Below are positions 46,240-58,039 of a stretch of 64,000 bases of DNA, piece after piece; the first letter of the stretch is position 1, and each line of letters starts with the position of its first letter. The translations under genes were made by a program, and so were the position numbers. The stretch covers positions 47,402,035 through 47,466,034 of the forward strand of contig NC_134831.1 in the NCBI RefSeq assembly GCF_004210375.1, read 5' to 3'. Source of the DNA: Tachypleus tridentatus (Eukaryota; Arthropoda; Merostomata; Xiphosura; Limulidae). The notes under the pieces were generated by a model. It saw only the letters and a list, made by a program, of their open reading frames with translations, had not been told where the DNA came from and did no database searches.

Positions 46240-48770
46240 TAAACGGTTTGTAATGTTCAAAATCTCCAAACGTTCCTCGTCAGATATTTGTAGTTTTCCG
46301 ATTAATAAGAGCTTATCACAATTATAGCTTCCAAAACTTATAGTATACTGACAATAGAAGATCAACAAAATTTTTCAACTGGCTCTCGGTGGATCGATTT
46401 ATAAACTTTAAGCGAATTCTAGAATGTTTAGTTGGTCCAAGAATATTCGAAGATACGGTAGTGCTTTCATAAAACATATATTGTTTATATTTACTCTGGA
46501 GAATTTTCTACAAATTTATAGAACAGGCGGGACTTGCATAATACACATTTAATAATATAAGTTACACACACTTCTAAGTATATATATTATACTGAAACAA
46601 ACATAGACATTAAAATAATTTTAAATTATTTATACATCCGATATAGATCAAAGTTTCTGGTTTTCTATGGTTCCTAAACGACATTTCTAGGCTACTAGAC
46701 CTGTTGATGCTGTATAGCAAAACTATATTTTTACAACATTATTATCAAATAAGCGATTAAATCTGCTCGTACTATAAAGCTCGTATGTAGACTCTCTATG
46801 GCGCTGGTCCTATTAGTGCAATAATTCTGCAATACTTTGATACAATTGCTCCTTCTCGATGATTCATAAGCCAATTCAGTGATACACGAGTTACTGTACA
46901 TACAAATAATAAGTGTATTTCATGAATTCTAAATTTGAAAACATTTCTTTAGTTATTGTAAAGCAAAATTATCTGTCAGACATTAGCGTACGACTTGCAT
47001 GCCCTTCACATGTTCTATACTATTCTGTTTCGATTCTACTGTCACTGGTATCCATTTCCATGATGAATGGATAATCTTTTTTTGAATCACTTACCACTAG
47101 TGTATAAAGTACACAACATCTGAGCAAGTACAATGACTTTTTATAGACCTCATTTCACCTAAATTAAAACGTAGCACTCAAGCTTTTGGAAGACATAATA
47201 AAATTTTCACTAACCTCTGGCACAACTCCAGACAACATGGTAAAGTCAGCAGTGGGACTGCAGCTTAACTCATTTAGTTTCTTAACTGGTCCATTTCTAG
47301 ATATTACAGAATTCTACCTCAAAAGCGGCCTATGTTGTATTCAGTTCTGCCTCTCCCCAAGTCAGAGTTTCAAGTGAAATACCCATTGAAAAGTATCGAC
47401 CTTTACATGTTTTTATAACCATTAATAAATTGCTATTTAGTTACTTTTCATTTTAAAGATAACAATTACTATCTCATTTTCCAACAAGTGCCAAACACGT
47501 AAAAATTATACCCATCGAGATCAACAAATCAACCATAGAAAACACGCTTAAAATGGTCTCTTCATTTCAAAATCAAAATTGCAAAATCTTTCCCAGTTTT
47601 GTATTTTAATGCATTATTAGTCAACATTTCAGACATTCTAAACATGTTTGTTTAGCTTCTGTTTAATACAATACATGTGTTGGCACATATCTGGTATCCT
47701 TTTGTCCTAATTAACGTTATCATAGGCTTCGTCCTCAAGCAAGTCCCGATTGAGACACAATCAAATAGTTTAATGTCGTTACCCTAAGTCACCATACACA
47801 GTCTCATTAACTAGAACAAAAACTTAAATTTTTGTTTGTGTATTAATAATATTAATTAACATGAAATAGCAATAAAGAAAGCTCGAATGTGTCGAAAATA
47901 TTTTCTTCAATACCAATACTTCTGACAGTTTGCTCTATCTATTGTCGTTTTTTTTCGTTCACTTCTTGTCATAACAATTTTCGCCCGTTGTTAAACTCGG
48001 TTATACATGCGAACAAAGCTTTTGATAGTGCAGTATGTTTTATTAAAGATGTATCTTTATTTAAAATGATTCCACATCTATTTAAAACTCATTTTAATTG
48101 AACAGATTACTACCTCTGTTCAACGTTTCCCTAAAACATCTAAATACAATAAACATTTACTCTCTCAACAACTCATTTCGCCAATATTCATAATAAGTCT
48201 TAACATATTTTGCCTATTAGTATTCAAGGAGGCAGAACAGTCAGTGACAGCATTGGACAAGAAAATAACCGAAAAAATATTAGTGAGTTGAGAGTTTATT
48301 GTAGAGATTTACTTTTTATTTGTATTAGAATTATTTAACGAACTTCACAATCTAGGACGGGACACAGTGTAGTAAGCTATATTTTTAATGTCATAATATT
48401 GTAGCTAAAGGATGTAGAAGGCTGAGAGAGTTCTAATGTGTGACGTAAGTTTTTGTAGTATAATAAAAGGAATATAAATACAAGAAATTTGCCAAGTGCG
48501 TGAGATTATTTTTTACCAGTCAGCATGTCAGCTAAAAAGTTAAGTAACTTGATTTGTTTTACGTTAGTTAACGTCATTTATGACGTAGTCCTAGAGCGAG
48601 TTACGGAAGTATGCAAGTTTGTAGAAATTCTAAAAAAAGAAGAACATAATATAAGTTACTATCATTATATCGATTATATTATAAATGATTTTCACCAAAT
48701 AATTCAAATGATCCCGCCAACGAATTATGGTGATACAAGAGTATCATTAATGTGTTATTATCTTATTCGC
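46240..48770. other. non-coding, no convincing gene
   Basis: Short frames exist (47186-47377, 47889-48101) without motifs. Near 48465-48524 TATA-like AT sequence precedes the 83-codon frame 48525-48776 (MSAKKLSNLICFTL...), which I cannot assign and consider more likely chance than gene. Confidence 0.3.
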
Positions 48771-48776
48771 CACTAG

Positions 48777-49440
48777 ACTTTTCTGTCAATACTGTTGCCC
48801 TTGGAAATAACATACATAACACCAATCTTATCACTTAATACTAATGCAGTGAGAAACAGATCAAAGAAGTCATGTAATTAAATGTTATTGGCTTATTTAA
48901 CACTAATCTAATCTGTCATTACTATCAAGCTCAGTAACAGTTTATACAATGTTAAACATGCAACAAAACCACACAGTTGTTCTAACATCTGTTTTATACC
49001 ACATTTCAACTGCAATTGGAAAAAGTCAACATAACACAAATTTAACTACTCAATACTACCTTAAACTACTGTCAGTAACAGTTTATACCAGATTAATTTG
49101 ACATATATGGAATGAATAAGTTTCCTCACTATTGATACATTCAACAACTATTTATCTAGCATTAATTGAATCCCTTGCTATTAATGTAATTAACAATAGT
49201 TTATCTAACATTAATCTTATCTTCACTGTTACTATAGTTAGCAACAATTTATACAACAATGTCCTGATCCCTCAATACTACCATGGCTAAATGTATTTAC
49301 ATAGTATTAATCTAATTTTGCAATTTGATCAGCAATACATTTTACACCAATTACCTTACATTTCAAATCTACCTCAGTGTAACACAGTACATAAGAATCA
49401 TTTAATACACCCTTAAACATCAGTGTTTACAACAATAATC
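48777..49440. repeat. degenerate ~55-60-bp tandem array
   Basis: Recurring phrases 'cagtaacagtttatacaa', 'cattaatcttatc', 'ctcaatactacc' and 'accaatctta' appear in rotation for about 650 bases, with no exact period left. Confidence 0.6.
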
Positions 49441-49444
49441 AAAT

Positions 49445-50560
49445 TCTTCATTGTTTCCGAAAACAGAAAATAAATGATAATATTGTCGATTTCTGGTACT
49501 TCAGTAACAAAGAAATTAAACATTTACGATAAATGTTATTTAAGATCTTATTTAAACAAGTGAAATCGGTTTCTTTTTAAATGTTATAGCGTATTCATAT
49601 TAAATATTACATCTTCAGTTACAGTAACAAAGTTTACATAAAATGTGCTGAAACAATCGTTCCAAAGGGCCAAAGGAAAAAAGACGATCGAAGTATCTTT
49701 TTCTACTCTCATTCATTCATAGTTCACGTGGTATCGGGCTTGGAAATACTCAAAAGGATGAGTTGGAAAAAAACTCTGACAAGCAACCAGTCCAATTCTT
49801 TGACCTACTTTTCTGTATTGATCTCTTGTTAGTCTAGAAAAAAATGTACATGATGACCAGCTTATCACTTTCTCATGCACAAACTGACAGATCAATTTCT
49901 GACTCAAAGTCACTGAATTTCTATAAACAGTTTAATCTTGTAACATCATTAGAGTTTAATAATGAAAAAGTGTTAATGTAAATAAAATAGTTCGTTCAGT
50001 GCATGGCTTCAAAACCATGGTTCAGATCTGAATAAGCAAATTTACTTTCGCTTTCAACTGAAAGTACATGAAACTATGTGTTTCAAACCTTTACAGCTTC
50101 TCAAAACTTCCTAATCAACATTTTTTGAGGTTTTTGTTATCTGTAATTTTTTAGATTTTTTAACCAAGATTGGATAAATGCTGTATTTGTCTTATCAGAT
50201 CCATGTCATTAAAATGCTCTCTCTAAGAATTAGTATCATTTTGGGGTATTTTCTACACAAAAACACAACCATTTTTGTTTTCATTCCTAGAGTTAATGTT
50301 AAAATAACACTTTAGTATTAAAAATTCGAAAGAAATGTTATTATTGGTATTAGATTATAAGCCTCGACTTTACAAAAGCATCAGTGGTTTATAAGAAGTG
50401 ACCAATTAAACAAGAAAACTATTTCTTGGCATTAACGTACTGTTATCTTTTGTGTAAGTATAATTAATATCAGGTGAGACATTGTTTCTCAGATTATACG
50501 GTAACCATAGAAATGTCATTACCCACTATTTCATTTATTAGGAGACTACTTCATATGTCG
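49445..50560. other. non-coding, no gene seen
   Basis: No recognised feature. Confidence 0.4.
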
Positions 50561-50564
50561 GATC

Positions 50565-50930
50565 TGCGACGGCTACTTCAAGTAATAGTACACTGTATGT
50601 GAAAATATGCCATAACTACAGTACTTGGTATATTAGGTCGAGCTGTGACTACTTCAAATCATAGTACCTGGTAATGTAGGCCCTGTTGTAACTTTTTAAG
50701 TAAAAGCACACGGTATATCAAGCCCTGCCATGACTACTTTATGTGATAGTACCTCATATCCTTATATATCAGGTCTTTTCATGATTACTCCATGTGATAA
50801 TACTCTATATATTAAGTCTTGCTGTGACTATTTTATGTAATAGTTAGGATCTGCCATGACTGCTTTACATAATAGTACCAGGTATGACAGGTTCTGCCGT
50901 CACTATTTCAAGTGATGATACCCGTATTTT
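50565..50930. repeat. degenerate ~45-60-bp tandem array
   Basis: Six to seven units of 'tgactacttcaagtaatagt' plus 'acctggtatatcaggtc' and 'ctgccg/ctgctg'. Unit length varies through small deletions. Confidence 0.7.
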
Positions 50931-51334
50931 TTGATATTAAATGCTCTTGGTTATGAAGTAATTAGTGGGCTTAATTCTAAGCGGTATCTCTTCAAGTGGC
51001 TGGTTTTAAGTTTTATCCGTCTTATTAGTTTAATGACATCAACCAGACTTTTCTTTTATGTCATTAATAAGCAGTTTTACAAATATTGGTGCAGAAAAGG
51101 GTTTGCAATTCAGAAAAAAATTATTCTAAATAAAGCGAACAGTTTATTTAAATCAGATTTCGTCATGCAAGCAACATCAGAGCAAAATATATTAATTTAT
51201 GTGTAATCTATTTGACAAAGTTCAATATATTTCTTCCAAGAAATTAGCAAAATAATATCTAATGGCATCTCTCATTCATTGTGAGTATCTCTCTCTTTTT
51301 AATTTATCTATGTTTTTATAAACATTAAATTTGG

Positions 51335-51420
51335 AATATGTATGCGTATGTTTTCCTATAGCAAAGCCACATCAGACTATCTACTGAATACACCGAGGGG
51401 AATCGAACCCCTGATTTTAT
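51335..51420 (-). repeat. tRNA-like short repeat (family B)
   Basis: Reverse copy with 'tatagcaaagccacatcaga' and 'gaggggaatcgaacccctga', and a 5' end missing beyond the B box. Confidence 0.7.
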
Positions 51421-51424
51421 GGAA

Positions 51425-52057
51425 TATGTAAAAATATTAATTTATCCTATTTGTATTTTCGAGTTTTATTTGAAAAAAACTGTCGTTGTGTTTTAAATTA
51501 CTTTCTTAAGAACTTGGAAGTGTTATATTCTCCGTTTAATTTTACACACATACATAGGAATGTAACATAACTTGTGTACGGTATTGTAAAATCACTAACA
51601 ACTTCAGTTAGAACATCGACTGAAATACCATATTAAGTGTGTTAAGATTATTGGAGTGATCTTTTAAAGAAATCTCAGATGGGATGAACAAATTTTAATG
51701 ATTTCAAATAAACTTACAAAAGGTATTTATATTTTGAAAAGGTGTAAGAAAATTTTATTTGTATGGATGAGTTATCAGATTTATTATTCCATCTTTATAG
51801 TCAAATGACTTTTGTTTAAGTGTCTGAGATCTAAATATCGGTGCTTGAACACTTCTATTTACACCACCACAATATATTTTACTGTCCAAGAAGAGCATTA
51901 GCTCCAAGTCCAAGGTGCTTTTACTTCTCTCTTTTTATTTTAAATCAAATTAATTTCAACATTTCGACTACCCCTAATTTCAGATTATTCATACTTTTCT
52001 ATTAATGATTGCATGTAACATTTTATGTGTGTATGTGTGAGGGTATGTTTTTAATTA
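51425..52057. other. non-coding, no gene seen
   Basis: No recognised feature up to the start of the 52-kb element. Confidence 0.4.
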
Positions 52058-52260
52058 CACTATGTAACAAATTTTTACTTTTTCTTGTTCCTGGACAGAA
52101 AGTGTTATTTCCCAATTGCTTATGCCTAAAGTAAACGGAAAAGACCTATTTTTCTCTTCAAACTTTGCTTTTATGACCTGAGTAATGAAATTTTCAAATT
52201 TATCCATTTTCCAGAACATTCCAAGTAGATTCAGTGCTGAGTAGCTGATAGATAATTTTT

Positions 52261-52370
52261 TCGAACTTACAAGAATTTTCAAGAACTTTCTAGAATATTG
52301 TAGAATTTACAAGAATTTTCTATAACTTACGAGAATTTTCAAGAACCTTTTAGAATTTTCTAGAACTTTC
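52261..52370. promoter_or_regulatory. eleven in-phase nnGAAnnTTC decamers (HSE-like array)
   Basis: Read in consecutive tens from 52261, every unit fits nnGAAnnTTC or differs from it by one or two bases; six of the eleven are exact. Units 2 and 3 followed by the next GAA (52273-52295) make a perfect five-box heat-shock element (alternating nGAAn/nTTCn). An earlier HSE-like block, ttccagaacattcc, lies at 52209-52222. Heat-shock factor binds three or more such alternating boxes. The array sits about 110 bases before the decayed reading frame of the element, in promoter position. Confidence 0.7.
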
Positions 52371-52483
52371 CATAGTAATATGTATTCAGAGGCTCACCAC
52401 TCACCACTTCAATTTAGTTCTAGCTTCCCAAGTGAACACATAGACATATTCAAGGAGGATTTACCAAGTTTCTCTGTCATATT

Positions 52484-53130
52484 TGCCTTTGGGATAGTAG
52501 GGGTACTACAGCGCACCACAACAGGAAGCACTGGCTACAACGGACCGATTTCTCTGTGGGGAGGCACAATGTCAAGCGTGAGCCACTAGTGGACCTTCAG
52601 AAGGTGTTGTTCCCACCATTGCACATAAATTTGGTCTTATTTAACAATCTGTCTTGATAAGGAGTCTGCAACCTTCAAGTACCTTCGAGACTTCTTCCCT
52701 AACCTATCTAGGGCAAAGATCAAAGCTGATGTCTTTGTTGGACCACAAATAAAGAAGATCCTCGAGTGCACAGAATTCCCCAAGAAGCTCAGTAGGAAGG
52801 AAAAAAAAGCTTTGGACAGCTTTGTCGCAATGGTTTGGGGCTTCTTGGGCAATCACAAGGAAATTATGTGGAAGTGAGTGAGGCTCTAGTGAAGAACTAC
52901 GGCAAAATGGACTGCAGGATGTCTCTGAAAGTCCATATCCTCGACGCTCATCTTGATAAATTAAAGGAGAACATGGAAGCAAACTTAGAGGAGTAAGGCG
53001 AGCGCTTCCACCGACGTATACTGGACTTTGAATGCCGCTACCAAGAAGCGTATAGCAAAAACATGATGGGAGACTATATTTGGGAGCTGATACATGAAAG
53101 TTATTTATATTACAGTAGTAAATCTTGAAA
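52484..53130 (+). pseudogene. decayed protein gene of the 52-kb TIR element
   Basis: The gene is spread over three frames. At 52484-52636 CLWDSRGTTAHHNRKHW runs on to REPLVDLQKVLFPPLHI. At 52671-52876 TFKYLRDFFPNLSRAKIK runs on to the end near IMWK. At 52871-53130 DCRMSLKVHILDAHLDKL, a TAA at 52994-52996, then GERFHRRILDFECRYQEAYS and MMGDYIWELIHES. I recognise the last blocks as a family that recurs, uncharacterised, in many arthropod genomes; its function is not known to me. The conserved HAHLD/GERFHQD-like spacing suggests a nuclease-type fold, but this is a guess. Confidence 0.6.
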
Positions 53131-53439
53131 ACTACTCACTTCTAAACATTTTTGTATAACTTTGGTGTAAATATATGCAAATCTTGATTCATATGTTGTT
53201 TTATTCAGACCTTATGTAAATGAAAATGTGAAATTTGCCTGTTAATTTCTAATAGGTTAATTTCTAAATTTCATTATCCAGGTCACAAAAGCAAAGTTTG
53301 AAGGTAATAATGGTTATTTTCTGTACTTTTACAACATAAGCAATTACGAAATAACACATACTATCCAGAAACAAAATTTGTGTTACATAGTGTTATTTAT
53401 CTTATCTGTAAATAAATAAAAATAATAAATAGTAATGAG

Positions 53440-53710
53440 ACAATCCCTTCTTCACTTGGTATATGATTTAGATACTCTATGCAGTTTACTCCAAGCTCAT
53501 ATTTAGCTGTTTTTAACTTTTAAGCCTACTTCACTTAACTTGGCTAGTATTTCCTTCATAACTCTTAAGAGATTATCCAACTTATTCTCGTATATACCAA
53601 TGTTATCTACGTAAGTCATAAAGCGCTATCATAAGTCTCTGCAGAATTGCTGGAGCATTCTTTTGTCACATAGGCATTAGATTAATTCATATAACCCACA
53701 AGGTATGAAA
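53440..53710 (-). pseudogene. Ty3/Gypsy-type reverse transcriptase fragment
   Basis: Minus-strand frames read MTYVDNIGIYENKLDNLLRV then AKLSEVGLKVKNS, and, one frame over, YELGVNCIEYLNHIPSEEG. This is the order of the Gypsy RT: the catalytic YVDD box (here YVDN, one catalytic Asp lost), the helix after it, and the 'EFLGHxxS' block. Upstream, PCGLYELI matches the 'FGLxxAP' region position. It starts only about 50 bases after the TIR element. No LTR was found. Confidence 0.65.
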
Positions 53711-53714
53711 TTCG

Positions 53715-54780
53715 CTGTTTTCTTTTTGTCTTCTTCTCATGAGGTTTACATTATTCACATTAATTACATTCAGTTTATGTATTTTTATATTCATCTAAAT
53801 TCAACATTGGATGGTAACTATATTTGTTATATGATATTTAGTTTATGTATTTACAGGACATTATATTTAACAGCAAAAGTTAACCATTTCATGTTAATTT
53901 AAATGTGTTTGTGTATTTTACAGTTTGTACTGGACGTTGTAAAGTAACTAATTCGATGCCTAAACGCTCCGAATGTTTCCGTTTGTGTGTGACTTTTCCA
54001 GAAATAACAAACGACTGGTTTAGAGAGCTACACCTTTCCAGACGAAAAAGACCTTTTCATTAGGTCTCCCCTCACTTTTCTTCTCCAATAAGTCGTTCAT
54101 ATATTTGAAATCAACAATAAACATTAAATAGCATTGTTTTGAATAGGTTTTTTGGCCAAATGGTGAGGTAAACCACCTGGAACAATTTTAAAAATCTTTT
54201 CCTTGATGATTTGACTTTAAAATTTCTCAATCTTTTTTCCTGCATTTAAATTCTCCATAATTATGATCTCATTAACAGCTGAATTATTTATCTCACTGTT
54301 GACTTTTTCATTTATTTCTTCTGTTTCATTTAGTTTTGTTGTAACAAATTCCATCTAAAAGCCTTCTTTCCTTATAACTACTTACAAAAAACTAAATATG
54401 TTTAACCTCATTACTATTAACTTTGATAAGCTGAAGTTCAACAGGATGTAACTCACATTTCATATATAACGTCACTCCTCTCTCTCGCTCTCTTTTAGTA
54501 CTCCATTCTTTTTCAATAACCCTGTATTGTGAATAAATTATTGTTATCAAAATTGTATAAATTTAACCATGTTTCCAAAATGCTTCATTCTATTTGGTGT
54601 TCTGAGGTGATCTGTCTTATATTTTATACTTTTACCATTTCAATAATAACATTTTAGCCTACCTTTAAAATTACTTCTACACTTTCTTCCAACCTAGTAA
54701 TTTCCTCTCCATCTTATTTTTTTATTATTATTGTGTCTTTAACCACTGTCTAGTTCTAGTTTAAAACTGTTATGCATATT
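53715..54780. other. probable retroelement debris, not assignable
   Basis: Minus-strand translation of 54000-54370 is protein-like in places (VNSEINNSAVNEIIIMENLN), but I cannot place it. The remainder is AT-rich. Confidence 0.3.
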
Positions 54781-54789
54781 TGAGTTCAT

Positions 54790-55260
54790 AGCGCTTGCGA
54801 ACAAGTCAATTCCTAGACTATTTAAATGTATACCGTCAATTCCAAAAATGCTCTTTTTCTATTGAGCTGATCCCACAAATCCAACCAACTAACCTATTCA
54901 TCCTTGCATATTAACCTAAATCTAACATTCAGTCCTAGTGAGCTACTTATAATTTTATCCCCACAGTTAAGTCTCTGAAGTATTCGTGACAGAGCTACAT
55001 TAATTCTTTTACCGTTTCTAACTAGTTTTATCAAGCCCTTGTACCTACCAGTTATCTCCTTTACCCTGTCTTTCTCTACAATATTAAATTATCTGTGTAC
55101 AAAAGAAACTGCATCACTGCTAGCAGTCATTACTTTATCACTTGCTCTGCCCTTGGATATCATAATTTAGTTCTTTTCTCGTTATTTACCCCAAAAATAC
55201 CACAAGATATATTAGAAAACCATGCATAACTATAACCACCTAATCTGCTCCCTTTGTTTT
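54790..55260 (-). pseudogene. CR1-like LINE ORF1 esterase-domain remnant
   Basis: Broken minus-strand frames give RYKGLIKLVRNGKRINVALS, RLNCGDKIISSSLGLNVRFR, SWLDLWDQLNRKRAFFGIDG and IHLNSLGIDLFASAM. The arrangement, ending in D-x-x-H within 'DGIHLNSLG', fits the SGNH-hydrolase (esterase) domain carried by the first ORF of CR1-type LINEs. Stops and shifts are frequent. Confidence 0.5.
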
Positions 55261-55394
55261 TCTCCCCTCCCTTAGTCCTTCATATGAACAAGTTACAGAC
55301 CGAAATAGCTTAAATAACAAAATCTGGTCATTATAATTAACAGCCGATCATTTTGAAACCAACTTAAAAAAATAAAATACAAAAGTATAAGTTC

Positions 55395-55515
55395 CTTTCA
55401 GTTGTACAGTGTCGTGTTTAAGGATTATACTCCTAGAAATCGGGTTTCGATATCCATGGTGGGCAGAGAACAGGCACTTTTTGTATAACTTTATGCTTAA
55501 TAACAAACAACAACA
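55395..55515 (+). repeat. tRNA-like short repeat (family C)
   Basis: It contains 'aaatcgggtttcgatatcca', 'tggtgggcagagaacaggca' and a 'gcttaataacaaacaacaac' tail. Confidence 0.65.
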
Positions 55516-55519
55516 AACG

Positions 55520-57229
55520 TATAGAAATCGTGAAAGCAAAGAAGTAAAAACATTATAGTGAATATATTCTACCATCTTCTAGAAACAATATGTCTGCACG
55601 GATTTATTCTTGATTTAGTGGGACGGTTTGTTTTATATTGTTTGAATGATTGTTAAAATGCTATCCAGCATTTACAACTTACATTTGTTTTAACTATAAC
55701 TGTAATTACTCAATATAATTTATGCACATACAGGGGGAGGTGTGGGGGTTCTGCCAAACCCCTATTTTTGTGATGTAAGGAAATATGCTTATATAGTCAT
55801 AGAGTAGCTGTTTATGGTACTTATCGTTTTATACATAGCTTACGTTATTTTGATGAAGCATTAGCACTTTTTGGAATGTAATAATCGTATTTATTGGTTT
55901 CTCTTAATCCTTTGTAGTTGGAAGCCCAGAGCCATACTGCTACTTTTAGGTTTGTAGGTCAGATTCTTTATATTAGGTGTTTGTGAATTGTTAGCAATAA
56001 ATTTGAACAATAAATAAACAGCAACACGGTTCACTTGTTTTTAAATGATACTTTAAAGCACATCAAACTTATATACAAATGTTCGTTACATTGTTGGTTA
56101 TTACAGTTGCATTCAGAACTTTAAACAATTGTTTTTTTCTCGTCTGAGTTCACACAGGCTGGTTCAATTACTTTAGAACACAACCGACAAGACGAATTCT
56201 TCTTCTCTGTTTTATTGTTATAATACAGTGTGTGATAATTTCACTTTAAAAATCACCACTATACGATCTTTATGGCTAGAACATTCAACTGAATACTGTG
56301 TATTTTGATACATGAATATTCAGTAAAACAGCGAGAAAATTTTAGAAAATTCTAGTAGCATGATGTAATGACATTACAGTTGAATACAACATATAATTCG
56401 TAAACAAAATTGCCGTAGATTTTGCTTCTAAAAAAACAACTAAATATGACATCCGTGCTATATAAAATATCCAAATATTAATATTAACATGCCACGAATT
56501 AGTTAATCACAAGCCCAACGTGCAAGTACAGGAAATAGTTCCACGGAAGATTACTTCCATAAAACAGTAACATCCTTTTTCTTCACTACATTAGCAGTAA
56601 TATTTCCTAACAGATTTGATGTTCATGTAAAGCAAGCAACATCAATTAAGAAACTTATGCCATCAAAACTCACACAAGCGTTTTCTTCAGTATCCAGCAA
56701 GCTATAGATTTTTACTGTGAAGATTTGCCATATTCCGATATTTCTAATAAATAACATCATCGTGGAAAAAAGGTTGCTTTTCAAACTTAAATTAGTAATA
56801 TAATTTAACAATTAGTTACTTCTGTGCACGTAGATAATACAAAACTTTACTATAATAAAACATACGTTTTTGTTAATTTAAGTCTAGTTTCCCGTGCAGT
56901 GCTACAACAGAACGATAATTTGTTGAATTTCCATTGGATGTTTGTCTTAAGGGAAAGAGGTTTATATTAAGTTTCACTATATACGTATATATATTCTTCT
57001 TCTTAAATAAAACAGTCGAATACTTTGCATAATTAAAAAGTGATACAGATTATTTCTGAATAAGATTGGTACAATGACACATGTCTTAAAAGGAAGTGTT
57101 GTCTTAAATCTATGAATAGGCCAGTTCGCATCTGAATAATGCGCTCTAGTTAACGATAGACATTTGGTTAATCACAGTATACTCTCGTTCAAAATAAGTA
57201 AAGGATGTCCTTAAATTATTTGAACCACT
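55520..57229. other. non-coding, no gene seen
   Basis: AT-rich; no ORF with a motif and no repeat matched elsewhere in the window. Confidence 0.4.
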
Positions 57230-57465
57230 TTTAAAATTAATAACCTGACATAACTCCGTTGGAATTTTTTCTTGTATGCGTGTGGGGAGGATGAAAGACC
57301 AAGTATATTAGACATCTATGTGTGATATCGTGAATCTTTGTCACAGAATAATCGATTCAATAAGGAATGTGACTCTTGAGATGCTGAGCAATAACTGGAG
57401 AGAAACAGTGTATCGTCTAGACATTTTTCGAGCAACAAACGCCACACATATGTAAGTATACTAAG
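57230..57465 (+). pseudogene. mariner-like transposase C-terminal remnant
   Basis: Fragments PLEFFL, then CDIVNLCHRIIDSIRNVTLE and MLSNNWRETVYRLDIFRATN in changing frames fit the C-terminal end of a mariner-like DDE transposase, after the last catalytic residue. No terminal repeats were recognised. Confidence 0.5.
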
Positions 57466-57756
57466 ATAAGAATAGACCTTTATGAGCTGTTCATCAAGTT
57501 AAATAAAATCTGGGTACTCTATCTATGATAGACTTTTTAACTATTTTTAAAATGGGCCAGACATTTTTGGACACTCTTTATAAGTTTTAAGTTGTTTAGT
57601 ATGGTAGACGAATGTCCGTCATCATATACAATTATTTCATGACCACATTTCCAGAACAAATATTTTTTTTAAAATTTTGATATGTTCGAGAATTGAACAC
57701 TATGAATACTTTATTGTCTATTAAATCAAAATTTCATAACAGGTGTTCATCTATAA

Positions 57757-58035
57757 TAATAAAAGAGCATGTATGCGTATGTGTGTGAGTTACCGCTATA
57801 GCTTCAGGAGGAAAGAACCGAGAGACTTGAAATTTACCCCATGTTAAGGGGATTCTGAGAGTGTGGACCTAAGTATTATTTTTTAGATTTTTTTCTGTCA
57901 TATAATAATAAAAAAGCCTGTCTGTGTGTGTGTAACCGACATTGTTAGAGATATGAAATTTTGCAGGCATATTAAAGGGATTATAAAGGTGTGCACCTGG
58001 GTATTATGTTTTAGATTTGACTCAAACAATTTTGG
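57757..58035 (+). repeat. tandem pair of ~140-bp diverged repeats
   Basis: Two head-to-tail copies begin 'tataataataaaa' (57752 and 57900) and share 'gtgtgtgtg', 'gagatatgaaattttgcagg' type and 'ggtgtgcacctgggtattat' type blocks, and a 'ttttagattt' end. Confidence 0.65.
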
Positions 58036-58039
58036 CCAC

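Larger units (their letters stand above)
52058..53392 (+). mobile_element. unclassified TIR element with decayed ORF and decamer array
   Basis: The left end (52058-52195) and right end (53262-53392) are diverged inverted copies of one another. They begin cactatgtaacaaattt and end aaatttgtgttacatagtg, with inner parts such as 'aaagcaaagtttgaag' matching in reverse. Between them lie an array of eleven 10-bp units (52261-52370) and a broken protein gene (52484-53130). The total of 1335 bp and decayed frame make it non-autonomous now. A clean target duplication is not visible (flanks ttaatta and ttattta), so the superfamily stays open. Confidence 0.75.

Noticed and set aside
48525..48776. 83-codon ORF with TATA-like upstream sequence
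   Set aside because: AT-rich DNA yields TATA-like strings by chance, and the product shows no motif, repeat or conserved pattern.
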